Notes under the pieces: model-generated | The model's input: the letters and a program-made list of their open reading frames with translations, nothing else | Database searches by the model: none | What the model was told of the DNA's origin: nothing | Translations under genes and position numbers: made by a program | Shown: piece after piece, positions 9,275-17,883 of the stretch | Numbering within the stretch: position 1 is the first letter of the stretch | Layout of the letters: each line of letters begins with the position of its first letter | Assembly: GCF_000518885.1 (NCBI RefSeq) | Contig: NZ_JAEL01000042.1 | Coordinates: forward strand, 201-47,215 | DNA: 47,015 nt | Source: Bacillus sp. J33 | Lineage (GTDB): Bacteria; Bacillota; Bacilli; Bacillales; Cytobacillaceae | Reading direction: 5' to 3'

Positions 9275-10321
9275 TTACATTCCTTTCTTAAGTATTTCAT
9301 TGGCCATCTCCCTTGCATATTGGTCACTGGTATGATTGATGAATTCCAAAAGCTTCTCTTTGCCTGTTTTCATTTTTCCGATTGTCTTGGCCGCTTCTGC
9401 ACGCACCCACCAGGAGGGATCCTCAAGTAATTGCTTTAAGTACGGATAGGTTTCCTCGAGCGGCAGGCGTCCCAATAATTTAGTCACCAGCAGCCTTTCC
9501 TCCCAAATGGGCGACTCCACAAAATGCAAAAACTGAGCAGGGCTAACCACCCAGCCAGTTTCATAAATTGCTTTTAAGGAACGTATCCTCATTTCCTGGT
9601 CTCTGCTCAGCAGCTGCCTCTCAAATAACGGCATATAGTCCGTTAACCTTTGATAACCAAGAGTATCCAAAATCGCTAACTTGCATTTTTGCGGGAATTC
9701 CTCAAAAAGTGTCACGATCTGTTTCAAATCATTTTCAGAAAGAATATTAAATAGGCTTCTATACCCGGACTCTCCCAAGCTTTCCTGTTCTGTTCGCAGC
9801 TTGGCAGCCAAATTCTCAATGTCCAGGAGGGCATATATTTTATAAATTTGCTGCAGCTCTTCCCTGGAGCACCCTTTCTCTTCTTGCATCCTGCACACAT
9901 CCAGCAATGAGTCCATCTGAAAATCAGCTATTCTGTAAAAAGCATTCATCCTTAAGCTCCATTTTTTGCTTTTTAAGAAAGCAGAATAATAATCTTTAAG
10001 AAACTGATTAGCAAATTCTTTTACTTTAGCTTGAATTTCCCGATTCGAAAAATTCTTTACATAGCTGAGCAGTATTCTTTCAGTTACTTCAAACTCTATT
10101 TTGCTGGCTGGCGCCAGTTCTGTGAGATCTGCTTCCTGGTCCTTTACTAAATAATCATGCCAAATCGGCAAAATCTTGTTTAAGCAGGCGTTCTTTTGAA
10201 CGATTAAGCGGCGTTTTCTTTCATATTGTCGAGAAATATACACCGCTAAGCTAAGCAATATCACCAACATAGCCAGAATGAATACTGATAACACTCCAAT
10301 GGTTACACCAATCATTTCCAT
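9275..10321 (-). CDS. Membrane-anchored HEAT-repeat protein of the polysaccharide operon
   Basis: A 348-residue protein with one N-terminal membrane helix (about 5-29), a basic stretch, and a long helical body. From about residue 215 to the end it shows HEAT-like repeats, for example a unit around PSWWVRAEAAKTIGKM. HEAT arrays usually bind other proteins, so a scaffold role between the signalling proteins and the synthase is likely. Two starts are possible: ATG at 10321, or the third codon ATG at 10315, which overlaps the upstream stop as ATGA and has better spacing from AAAGG. Function in the pathway is inferred from position only. Confidence 0.78.
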   Translation of the reverse strand: MEMIGVTIGVLSVFILAMLVILLSLAVYISRQYERKRRLIVQKNACLNKILPIWHDYLVKDQEADLTELAPASKIEFEVTERILLSYVKNFSNREIQAKVKEFANQFLKDYYSAFLKSKKWSLRMNAFYRIADFQMDSLLDVCRMQEEKGCSREELQQIYKIYALLDIENLAAKLRTEQESLGESGYRSLFNILSENDLKQIVTLFEEFPQKCKLAILDTLGYQRLTDYMPLFERQLLSRDQEMRIRSLKAIYETGWVVSPAQFLHFVESPIWEERLLVTKLLGRLPLEETYPYLKQLLEDPSWWVRAEAAKTIGKMKTGKEKLLEFINHTSDQYAREMANEILKKGM

Positions 10322-11214
10322 AGCCTTTCCAGCGTTCCTTTCACTTGGGCTTCAAATAAGCGTATATTAAAGGGCTTAGCCAAATAGGCATCCACCCCTT
10401 TGACAAAAGCAAAAATCATATCCTCTTCAGCCGTTCTTTTCGTCAGCATAAAAATAATAAATCTTTTGTTGTTTGGCCATTTTCGGATCGTATGCAGCAC
10501 CTCAAACCCATTTTTTCTGGGCAAAATATCATTCATAATCACTAAATGGGTATGGCTGGACGAGTGCCAATCTGATTCAAGAAACTCAAAGCCGTCCTGA
10601 AAAGATTTGATTTCAAGATTAATTCGATCCAATTGAAGATTTTCCAAACTTATCGACAAAATCCGGCTGAAAACTTCATCTTGTTCAAGGATACTTACCT
10701 TAATATTCTCTACGGCAATTTCTTTAAAATCTTCAACATATTCAATCTGCCAATCTCCTAATCTAATAGAATTCTCCAAGGACTCGCAGCCGCAGCGCAT
10801 GAACCCTTCATACTCAACTGAACTGCTTCTGATTTCTATTACACTCGCAGAAAGTGCAAGTTGATTAGACACAAACATCGTACTTTGTTCATTTTGAATA
10901 CTATGAAAAAGCCGTTTCAGAAACGCGTTAGCCTCTTCTTCTTTGCTTTGCAGCAGAATGACACACCATTGATGCGGCTTTGATAACTTGATCAGGATAT
11001 CTGTTTGCCTGATTTTACTGTTAAAATATAAGGTGAGCTCTTCTTCAATCATTTCTTTATCAATAGAAATCATACTATCTGCGTAAAAACTTAAGAAAAC
11101 AGCCGTTATGGGTGTTTTTGATCTTTCAATCGTTGCTGTCAGCATATTGAAAATGGGACCTGCCTGCTGCTCATTGATTACTAAACCAGCTTGTGTCTCC
11201 CGTTTAATCTCCAC
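10312..11214 (-). CDS. Degenerate GGDEF-like domain fused to a receiver lacking the phospho-acceptor Asp
   Basis: A 300-residue cytoplasmic protein. Residues about 15-160 have the spacing of a GGDEF fold but no GGDEF signature. Residues about 171-297 form a receiver with acidic pair Asp179/Glu180, Thr258 and Lys280 (AKPF). The phospho-acceptor position in VIMNDILP is Asn228, four residues before the proline, with an Asp next to it. It may therefore be phosphorylation-independent. The start is a GTG at 11214 with AGAGGTG upstream, overlapping the GGDEF gene by 11 bases. It sits between a cyclase-like gene and a HEAT protein, which suggests a sensing or adaptor role. Confidence 0.72.
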   Translation of the reverse strand: MEIKRETQAGLVINEQQAGPIFNMLTATIERSKTPITAVFLSFYADSMISIDKEMIEEELTLYFNSKIRQTDILIKLSKPHQWCVILLQSKEEEANAFLKRLFHSIQNEQSTMFVSNQLALSASVIEIRSSSVEYEGFMRCGCESLENSIRLGDWQIEYVEDFKEIAVENIKVSILEQDEVFSRILSISLENLQLDRINLEIKSFQDGFEFLESDWHSSSHTHLVIMNDILPRKNGFEVLHTIRKWPNNKRFIIFMLTKRTAEEDMIFAFVKGVDAYLAKPFNIRLFEAQVKGTLERLWK

Positions 11215-12121
11215 TTCTTACACCTCTTTTATTTCTTCGCATTTTTTCTTCATACATGGACAAATCCGCTTGATGAATGATGGAATCCTCATCATGTCCG
11301 CATGCAGGGTAAATACTTGCCCCGATGCTCACACTTACACTTTTCAGTGAGCTTCCTATCAAAAACTCGCCTGTTAAGCGGCTTCTGATTAAGTTCGAAG
11401 TATGTTCAATTTGGGTCCTTTCTTTGATTATGACAAGAAATTCATCTCCGCTCTTACGGAATGCATGCATATGTTCTCCTAATGATTCTTTTATTATATC
11501 GGCACAAAGCTTAAGAAAATGATCCCCCGCAAGATGACCATACTCGTCATTAATTTCTTTAAAATGATCGATATCGATGAAGAGCAGTCCAAAAGGCTTT
11601 TGAAGGAAATCACTTTCCCTTTTGGCAGCTGAAAGCTGCTCCCGGAATTTCCGCCAATTTGAAAGACCTGTCAATTCATCCGTATAGGCCAATTTCTTCC
11701 ATATATCCTCTTCTGAACTTTTCAAATCAGCCTCAAAGCCTAAAAGGAAGTAATTTGGGCCCTTATCCTCCTTTATTCGTGCAATTTGGACATAGGCTGT
11801 GCTTTTATCAGTATCACCGCTAATTATCTGCAGCCTGCCTGCCCACTGCCCATGTTGATCAACTGCTGAAAATATGGCATTAGAGACCTGCTGATCTCTA
11901 AGTTCATAGAAAATATCCTCTATAAAATGCTGTTTATAAGGAAGAAAAGGACCCTTATTTAAAAATTGTCTGAATGGTTCGTTATATTTTAATAACTCTC
12001 CTTGAGCCCCAATCAGAACCGCCATGAAGGTGTCCAGAATGGGCAGAAAGCCATTCATCATTTCTGTCTTTGTAAATTGGCATCCGGCCATTCTTTCTTT
12101 CTGTGAGTCTCCTGCGTACAT
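11204..12121 (-). CDS. PAS-like and GGDEF-domain protein, probable diguanylate cyclase
   Basis: A 305-residue cytoplasmic protein and first gene of the five-gene operon. An N-terminal PAS-like sensor spans about 20-130 and a GGDEF domain spans about 140-300. The signature is SGDEF at 224-228, a variant of GGDEF, with the metal and substrate motif DIDHFKEIND nearby. The usual RxxD inhibitory site five residues before the signature reads GEHM, so product inhibition is probably absent. AGGGGGT precedes the ATG at 12121. No EAL or HD-GYP partner lies in the window. If active, it would feed c-di-GMP locally to the operon proteins. Confidence 0.85.
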   Translation of the reverse strand: MYAGDSQKERMAGCQFTKTEMMNGFLPILDTFMAVLIGAQGELLKYNEPFRQFLNKGPFLPYKQHFIEDIFYELRDQQVSNAIFSAVDQHGQWAGRLQIISGDTDKSTAYVQIARIKEDKGPNYFLLGFEADLKSSEEDIWKKLAYTDELTGLSNWRKFREQLSAAKRESDFLQKPFGLLFIDIDHFKEINDEYGHLAGDHFLKLCADIIKESLGEHMHAFRKSGDEFLVIIKERTQIEHTSNLIRSRLTGEFLIGSSLKSVSVSIGASIYPACGHDEDSIIHQADLSMYEEKMRRNKRGVRSGD

Positions 12122-12207
12122 GAAATACCCCCTACGCTAAATTGAGCACAAACTAATCATAAAAGAATGCTCTTACAAAATTCTTAAAAACCTCTTTATT
12201 TTCCAAT

Positions 12208-12423
12208 GGCTCTTTTCTCAAAGATTGTTGTTTTAGTTTTTAAATTTTGCCCGTTGATTTCCGCTCCGGACACTTGCTTTCCACGGCGAGCCTCCTTAGC
12301 TTCGCCTGTTGGTCTCACACTTCCCTCTTATCTGAGCTGGAGTCAAGTGCCCTCCGCTACAATCAACTCAGTTTATTAAACTAAGTTCTCCTTCAAAAAG
12401 CAACAATCTTTACGAAAAGAGCC
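12208..12423. repeat. Palindromic MITE-like repeat, copy 1
   Basis: A 216-bp element bounded by a 23-bp inverted repeat with only two mismatches: GGCTCTTTTC...GATTGTTG on the left (12208-12230) and its complement on the right (12401-12423). Inside is a second, GC-richer inverted pair that starts near CCCGTTGATTTCCGCTCCG and ends near the ACTGAGTTGATTG-type complement. It has no coding capacity and fills the gap between the GGDEF gene and lrgB. Related copies lie at 23847-24020, 27548-27792 and 30409-30593. Confidence 0.75.
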
Positions 12424-12430
12424 TTTCCAT

Positions 12431-12457
12431 AAAAAAACTTCAGTCATGAGACTGAAG
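12431..12457 (-). terminator. Intrinsic terminator of lrgAB
   Basis: CTTCAGTC at 12438-12445 and GACTGAAG at 12450-12457 form a perfect stem with loop ATGA. On the minus strand the stem is followed by seven T. It lies about 25 bases after the lrgB stop. Confidence 0.85.
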
Positions 12458-12482
12458 CGAAAAAATCTATAGGAAATGGTTT

Positions 12483-13175
12483 TTATAACTGAAGAAGAGG
12501 ATAAGCCCACGGCAGAATGAATGAAGTAATAACAGCCGAAACGCCCATCGCCACACTGGAAACGGCTCCTGTAAGCGGCCCCTCCACAACTGCCTGGCTT
12601 GTTCCGATTCCATGGGAAACAGTTCCGATGCCAAGCCCGCGTGAAAACGGGTCAGAGATTTTCATAAAGGATAGAAGAGCTGGTCCAAACACGGCTCCAA
12701 AAATACCGGAACTGATCACAAAAGCCGCCGCAAGAGCTGGATCTCCGCCGATCAGGACAACTGCTTCAATGGCGACTGGTGTTGTGACTGCCTTTACTGC
12801 AGATGTTGCCTGGATTGTTTCAGATAATCCTAATGCCTTGGAAATCCAGACGGCTGAGAGAATCGTTGAGAGTGTTCCAATTACCAGGCCAAATGCAGTC
12901 GGCCATAGTCTTTCCTTGATCATCTCCCTATTTTGATAGAGTGGAACAGCAAGTGCCACCGTAGCGGGGCCCAGTAAGGATGTAATCCACTCCTTCGCTG
13001 CGGAATATTGCTCATAACTGATATCCAATAAGCCAAGAATCACAATCATTGCGATCGTGGCAGTCAATATAGGTGTTGTAAAAGGAGAAGCCACCCGCCG
13101 CGATAGCACCACTGCCACCAAATACACAGCCAATGTCAGAAATATACTAATGAGAGTGAGAATGTGATCGTTCAT
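12483..13175 (-). CDS. lrgB: LrgB-family membrane protein
   Basis: A 230-residue integral membrane protein of the LrgB/CidB/YohK family (usual length about 230). It is rich in Gly, Ala and hydrophobic residues, with the family core around the segments VSHGIGTSQAVV and ISSGIFGAVFGPALL. In staphylococci and bacilli these proteins work with LrgA in autolysis or in export of pyruvate and related metabolites. The ATG at 13175 overlaps the end of lrgA by 29 bases. AAGGGAG upstream is rather far from it, so coupling to lrgA translation is likely. Confidence 0.9.
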   Translation of the reverse strand: MNDHILTLISIFLTLAVYLVAVVLSRRVASPFTTPILTATIAMIVILGLLDISYEQYSAAKEWITSLLGPATVALAVPLYQNREMIKERLWPTAFGLVIGTLSTILSAVWISKALGLSETIQATSAVKAVTTPVAIEAVVLIGGDPALAAAFVISSGIFGAVFGPALLSFMKISDPFSRGLGIGTVSHGIGTSQAVVEGPLTGAVSSVAMGVSAVITSFILPWAYPLLQL

Positions 13176-13545
13176 GATGTGTTCGTTCGTTCTCCCTTCT
13201 TGTTAAAGATTGGGTTATTCCGGCAGTGATCAGCAAGCCTATTATCGTGCTGCCCGCAATCATAAGCAGCAGCTGAACTCCGCTCGCTTTGATAAGTCCT
13301 GTATAATTCATCAAACCAACAGCAAAAGGGACAAAAAATAAGGCAAGATGTTTGATTAAAAAGTTTGCACCTTTCTCAATCAAACGCATTTTCACCATTC
13401 CGCTTGATAATAGAATATATAGAAAAATCATTCCCAGGACACTTGCAGGTATACGCAAATGCAGGGCTCCTGCTATGAAGCTGGCAAATTGATATATAAA
13501 CCAAAGTAAAAAGAGCTGAGTTAAAAACACCAACACATTTTTCAT
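13147..13545 (-). CDS. lrgA: LrgA/CidA-family holin-like membrane protein
   Basis: A 132-residue protein with about four membrane helices, the usual size for LrgA/CidA. The family sequence PASVLGMIFLYILLSSG is clear in the first third. Its tail is unusually rich in His and Arg (HHERSHSHSH). The ATG at 13545 is chosen because AAAGGA lies nine bases upstream; an ATG nine bases earlier touches that site. It forms an operon with lrgB. No LytSR two-component genes lie beside it. The histidine-rich tail may arise from the overlap with the lrgB start. Confidence 0.88.
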   Translation of the reverse strand: MKNVLVFLTQLFLLWFIYQFASFIAGALHLRIPASVLGMIFLYILLSSGMVKMRLIEKGANFLIKHLALFFVPFAVGLMNYTGLIKASGVQLLLMIAGSTIIGLLITAGITQSLTRRENERTHHERSHSHSH

Positions 13546-13978
13546 ATATAACATTCCTTTCGATGCCCAAAATAAAAGTATAGCATCGAACCTATAGGAT
13601 GAAAATACCTGGAAGCAAGGACTGTAACTTGGTACAGTGCCAGCCATTTATGCATTGTATGTACACACAAAAAGCTCAGAGATTTTCTCTGAACCCAGTG
13701 GCATAACGTATGTATAAATTGTTCCTTTTATAAGACGAGCAGGTGACTTGTTACTAAAATACAATAACATTTTTTCATTCCAGCTTAATTAATGGCAGTA
13801 AAAAAGCTGAAAATGAACCAATACCCTCCTTTGATAATCTTTTATCATTTGACAATTAAATACTTAATTTTCCTTCTTTATATTAAATTTTTCTCTTCTA
13901 ACTCTTGTTGAAAGAATCTTTTCCCGCCATCTGTGAAACCTTAATGAAGATTCAGTTTGTTTGAATGGAGGATTTGCT
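13546..13978. other. Divergent region between lrgA and the antiporter gene
   Basis: These 433 bases hold the promoters of lrgAB (minus) and the antiporter (plus). A hairpin TCAGAGA-AAA-TCTCTGA near 13675-13695, followed on the minus strand by CTTTTTG, could act as an attenuator in the lrgAB leader. A TTGACA at 13849-13854 was seen, but no -10 box at normal spacing. No gene is evident. Confidence 0.4.
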
Positions 13979-15493
13979 ATGGATAATGACGACAAGCAAA
14001 TGCAAGAACAAGAAGCAGCCGTTACAGAGGCTGTTGGGGAAATGGAAATCGATCACCTTGAATTTTATGGCGGAGCATTCAGTTCTACCCTCCCTCTCCT
14101 GTTTTTTATCATCTGGGCTATTGTTTTGAGTGTCCTTAAGCTGGTTACAGAAGAAGCGCTTGTGCTGGGGATGGTCATGGGAATCGCATTCGGTTTATTT
14201 TTCTGCAAATCGAAGTGGCGTCATTATGCACAAGCCCTTATTACCGGAATGGCACAGCCGATTGGCGTTATTTCCGTCATTGCCTGGTTTTGGGCTGGAA
14301 TGTTTGCAAAACTCTTGGCAGCCGGCGGCCTTGTTGAAGGGTTGATTTGGTTCGGTTTTGTTACAAACCTTCAGGGCGGATTGCTCGTTGGCGTTACCTT
14401 TCTTCTCGCCGGATTATTCTCCACGGCAGTCGGCACAGGGTATGGAACGGTAGCCACTTTCGGAATACTCATGTACCCTGCTGGCATCATTTTAGGGGCA
14501 GATCCCGTCATTCTGCTGGCAGCCATTTTAAGTGGAGCTGTGTTTGGCGATAATCTTGCTCCGGTTTCTGATACAACGATCGTCTCTGCAACTACGCAGG
14601 AGGCGGATGTACCAGGCGTTGTTCGTTCACGCATAAAATATTCACTAGCCGCAGCCATACCTGCGTTTATCATGTTTATTATTTTCGGAGGAGGAGGCGC
14701 AGGTGTGGAGAATCCTGAAGTCATTGCACAGCTGAAAGAGCAGGTGTCTCCGATCGGATTATTTATGCTGATCCCATTTGTCCTGGTGCTGACATTAGCA
14801 CTTCGAGGCCGGCACCTTGTAACAACATTAACTTGGGGGATTGTTGCATCGATTGCGATGATCTTTTTAACGGGCACGTCTTTATCAACCGTTATTCATT
14901 TTTCAAAAGATGAAGCAGGGAATCCAGTTGTCGGCGGAGCGCTGATGAGCGGAATCGGCGGATATTTTAACATGGCCATCCTGATCCTCTTTATTCTTGC
15001 AGCAGCCCATATCATGGAGCTTGCCGGAACGATGGAGCGTATTAAGAACTTTTTTCTAAAAATCATCAACGGTGTTGTACGGCGTGCAGAGCTTTCGATT
15101 TATGGGATCGTTGCTTTCCTGAACATTTTTATCACCATTAATACTGCAGCCGAAATCACAGCCGGCCCTTTCGTCCGGCAGCTTGGAAAGGAATTTCATC
15201 TTCATCCTTATCGGCGCGCCAATTTCCTCGATACCGTTTCCTCTTCATTAGGCTATATCTTTCCGTGGAGCGGCGGTGTATTGCTTGCCTGGGCGACAAT
15301 CAAAGGTGCAGCAGACCAATATGATTTCCTGCCAATGGTAGGGCCAACCGAGGTATTTCCTTATGTGTTTCAAGGCTGGTTCCTCTTATTAGTGATGCTA
15401 TTTGCCGCACTTTCAGGATGGGGCTTGAGGTTTGAAGGAAAAAAGGGGGAGGAATTGAAACGCGAGGAATTTGAAAAGGCCTATCAGAAATAA
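13979..15493 (+). CDS. NhaC-family Na+/H+ antiporter
   Basis: A 504-residue polytopic membrane protein with about eleven hydrophobic segments after a charged, glutamate-rich N-terminus of about 35 residues. The NhaC-family core is clear: GAVFGDNLAPVSDTTIVSAT, and later INTAAEITAGPFV with SSLGYIFPWSG. Such proteins exchange Na+ or organic ions for H+; the substrate cannot be fixed here. The ATG at 13979 is preferred because GGAGG precedes it at good spacing. It stands alone between lrgA and a terminator. Confidence 0.85.
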   Translation: MDNDDKQMQEQEAAVTEAVGEMEIDHLEFYGGAFSSTLPLLFFIIWAIVLSVLKLVTEEALVLGMVMGIAFGLFFCKSKWRHYAQALITGMAQPIGVISVIAWFWAGMFAKLLAAGGLVEGLIWFGFVTNLQGGLLVGVTFLLAGLFSTAVGTGYGTVATFGILMYPAGIILGADPVILLAAILSGAVFGDNLAPVSDTTIVSATTQEADVPGVVRSRIKYSLAAAIPAFIMFIIFGGGGAGVENPEVIAQLKEQVSPIGLFMLIPFVLVLTLALRGRHLVTTLTWGIVASIAMIFLTGTSLSTVIHFSKDEAGNPVVGGALMSGIGGYFNMAILILFILAAAHIMELAGTMERIKNFFLKIINGVVRRAELSIYGIVAFLNIFITINTAAEITAGPFVRQLGKEFHLHPYRRANFLDTVSSSLGYIFPWSGGVLLAWATIKGAADQYDFLPMVGPTEVFPYVFQGWFLLLVMLFAALSGWGLRFEGKKGEELKREEFEKAYQK

Positions 15494-15494
15494 A

Positions 15495-15522
15495 GAAAAG
15501 GACCGGAAATGGTCCTTTTCTA
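15495..15522 (+). terminator. Intrinsic terminator of the antiporter gene
   Basis: GAAAAGGACC at 15495-15504 and GGTCCTTTTC at 15511-15520 form a perfect 10-bp stem. It lies directly after the stop codon and probably also serves the convergent gene on the other strand. Confidence 0.8.
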
Positions 15523-15535
15523 TTCAGGAATAGAG

Positions 15536-16027
15536 TTAAGAAGCTGCATCCACTGCCAGACTGCTTTCAATCGGCCTTCCCTTGTAGCTTAAAATCCCAT
15601 GGTTATTCGAATTTAGCGTAACAGTTATTTCATTTTTGCCTTTTTTCAACGATCCCAGATGATAATACTCGCCGTATAATCGAGTGATCTTTTCTCCATT
15701 GATGTATAAATGGGCATGGCCTTCATTATAGCTCGGCTCATTCTCCCCCGCTTTTTCAGGTGCAAAGGTAAAATGAGCTGTCTCCATTTTTAAAAGCCAG
15801 GTGCCTGAGCGGTCTTGAGTAACATGAATGTCCACATTCGGCACTTCAAATCCTTCCGGAATTTCTACAGCTTCATGTCCGCCATGCATATTAGATGCCC
15901 CAGAGGCCACATGATCTTTATGCGGATTTTGACTTGTATAATAAAAGAAGAACCCCAAAAAGAGTATGAGGAAGCTTAAAAAACTCTTTATCCCGTTCAT
16001 ATAAAAAAGCCTCACTTTTAACATCAT
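15536..16027 (-). CDS. Membrane-anchored secreted protein of a DUF2243 pair
   Basis: A protein of up to 163 residues with one N-terminal membrane segment (about 13-30), then a His-, Met- and Gly-containing spacer (SNMHGGHEA) and a compact beta-rich domain including HLYINGEKI and ITVTLNSNNHG. The fold looks cupredoxin-like, but no copper site is obvious. The first ATG overlaps the upstream stop (TAATGATG). A second start at 16000, with GAGG nine bases upstream, gives a 154-residue version. It is transcribed with the DUF2243 membrane protein, so the two probably act together at the outer membrane face. Function unknown. Confidence 0.75.
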   Translation of the reverse strand: MMLKVRLFYMNGIKSFLSFLILFLGFFFYYTSQNPHKDHVASGASNMHGGHEAVEIPEGFEVPNVDIHVTQDRSGTWLLKMETAHFTFAPEKAGENEPSYNEGHAHLYINGEKITRLYGEYYHLGSLKKGKNEITVTLNSNNHGILSYKGRPIESSLAVDAAS

Positions 16028-16470
16028 TAAGCCGCTTTTTCCATCCGCTTGATCATAAAACCAATGATGACCAGCAAAAGCCCGATAGCCAAAAACGCTA
16101 AATCGTACAGCAAAGGATTTTCAGCCGTTGGTTTCACACGATGGACCTGCAAAATATGATGATCGATAATGCCTTCTGCGAGATTGAAGGTGCCGCCGCC
16201 GATAAAAATACCGCCGAGGAAAATTTTCCAGCTATCTCCAAGTTCATTCCTGCGGGCATCCCTAAAAATTTTCATTCCGCCCCAAACGAGCTTCGCTGAA
16301 AATAACGCAGTGAATAGCCCATCGGTAAAAATTTCAAGCTGTAAATCAGGGCTATCAATCATATGGTGCCATTGCAGCAGCTGATGAAAAAGGATTCCAT
16401 CGATCGCACCTACTAACCCTAATCCCAGGATAAAACCTGCTATAAATAAATTTTTGTTTTCCTTTTTCAA
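16027..16470 (-). CDS. DUF2243 family membrane protein
   Basis: A 147-residue protein with four membrane helices. The family signature GAIDGILFHQLLQWHHM is near the N-terminus, and a matching GGGTFNLAEGIIDHHIL region follows; the paired histidines suggest metal or heme binding. The best start is a TTG at 16470 with AAGAGGG nine bases upstream; the longer frame starts at a TTG with no ribosome site. The stop overlaps the start of the downstream secreted protein, so the two are co-translated. The function is not established. Confidence 0.82.
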   Translation of the reverse strand: MKKENKNLFIAGFILGLGLVGAIDGILFHQLLQWHHMIDSPDLQLEIFTDGLFTALFSAKLVWGGMKIFRDARRNELGDSWKIFLGGIFIGGGTFNLAEGIIDHHILQVHRVKPTAENPLLYDLAFLAIGLLLVIIGFMIKRMEKAA

Positions 16471-16675
16471 CCAATGCACCCTCTTAAGAATCAATCATAC
16501 TTCGAGTAGTGCCCAGTAATAATGGAATTTATACTATTAAACAGTAAAAAATAGGGGCTAAGTGTTTTTTCATTCCCAGCACCCTTATCAAAAACAGCCA
16601 TTACTAAGCCTGCCCCTAGGCTGAGATAATCCTTCACTGCTGTAATGATTTTCCGTCAAATGAAAATTTCAAAGT

Positions 16676-16939
16676 TTAGAAAGGCAAGTCATCCTTTATC
16701 ACCGGCTGAATCCGCTTCACCTCTTCCGTAATATCATGCTGCTCATCCCAGGTAACCTTTTCAATTAGGGTTTTCCTGTTGCCTGTCTCCCTCTGCTGCT
16801 GCTGAATCCATTTATATGCAGCTATGCTAACAGCGAAATCAGGATCTAGACGAAAGTCCTTATTGGGGATATAAAATGCACCCCGCCGCATCCCCCGGTT
16901 TCCTTCAATGTTTAGAATTGTTTCAATGATTACCTTCAT
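16676..16939 (-). CDS. Small conserved-looking hypothetical protein
   Basis: An 87-residue soluble protein with no membrane segment. It begins MKVIIETILNIEGN and includes a basic patch (GMRRGAFYIP), a DPDFAVSIAAYKWIQ helix and an acidic C-terminus. The start at 16939 follows GAGGTGG; an upstream in-frame ATG lacks a site. I do not recognise the family. It is monocistronic between the DUF2243 pair and the YwaF-like gene. Confidence 0.65.
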   Translation of the reverse strand: MKVIIETILNIEGNRGMRRGAFYIPNKDFRLDPDFAVSIAAYKWIQQQQRETGNRKTLIEKVTWDEQHDITEEVKRIQPVIKDDLPF

Positions 16940-17103
16940 AATCCACCTCGAAAAGTTATTCACTCTTATTATAGAACATATATTCGGTTTTATAAATATA
17001 ATCCCATTTCCCTAACCGGACTGAAAACGCAGAATAGCCGTATAATATCCGACTCTAATGCACATCTTATATTTGCTCTATTATCAAATTAGGGGTTGGA
17101 AAA

Positions 17104-17832
17104 ATGGATTGGTTTGGCCACAGTCAAAAATCTCGTACGTTTGAAATGTATTCCGGAATCCATTTGTCAGCATTGGCCATCTTTATACTAGTTTCTATCG
17201 CCATTTTTATATTCCGAAAAAAGTTAAATCATCCTAAGTGGAGAAAAGCAGAAATAGGAGCAGCCATTTCCTTGATATGGATGGAGGGGTTGAATCATGT
17301 ATGGATGTATGTGCATGGAGTATGGAAAACAGGCCGTTCACTGCCTTTGGAACTATGCAATATCGCCCTTATTTTATGTATGATATTGCTTTTAACCAGA
17401 AAAAAAGTTTTTTATGAATTGTTATTTTTTATTGCCATATTAGGCGCTACACAAGCAATCATTACCCCTGCTTTGACATACAATTTTCCTCATTTTCGAT
17501 TCTTTCATTTTTTCTATGGACATGTAATGGTTATCTGGGTAACCTTGTATTTCACTTGGGCAAAAGGCTATTACCCAACATTCCGGTCTTTCATAAAACT
17601 AATTGTGTTTATTAATTTGCTGCTGCCTGTGATCTTGTTCATAAACCACCAGGCAGACGGAAATTATTGGTTTTTGCGCCACAAACCGAAAAACCACAGT
17701 TTATTTGATGTTCTCGGCCCCTATCCCTGGTATATTTTTACTTTGGAAAGTGTATTAATCTTAATTTGTTTTATTGTTTGGATTATCATGAGAAATAAGA
17801 AAAGCTACAGAGAACGGCCACAGGCTAAGTGA
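17104..17832 (+). CDS. YwaF-like integral membrane protein (TIGR02206 type)
   Basis: A 242-residue protein with about seven membrane segments. Features of the TIGR02206/YwaF group are a WMEGLNHVWMY segment, a SLPLELCNIALIL segment and FFYGHVMVIW. It ends with a short basic tail after the last helix. The start at 17104 follows GGGGTTGGAAAA. No operon partner is close. The function of the family is unknown; the assignment rests on the motif order. Confidence 0.78.
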   Translation: MDWFGHSQKSRTFEMYSGIHLSALAIFILVSIAIFIFRKKLNHPKWRKAEIGAAISLIWMEGLNHVWMYVHGVWKTGRSLPLELCNIALILCMILLLTRKKVFYELLFFIAILGATQAIITPALTYNFPHFRFFHFFYGHVMVIWVTLYFTWAKGYYPTFRSFIKLIVFINLLLPVILFINHQADGNYWFLRHKPKNHSLFDVLGPYPWYIFTLESVLILICFIVWIIMRNKKSYRERPQAK

Positions 17833-17883
17833 TGCTATACTATTTTATTGAAGGGAAACTGCATTAGCAGTCTCCCGTTATGA

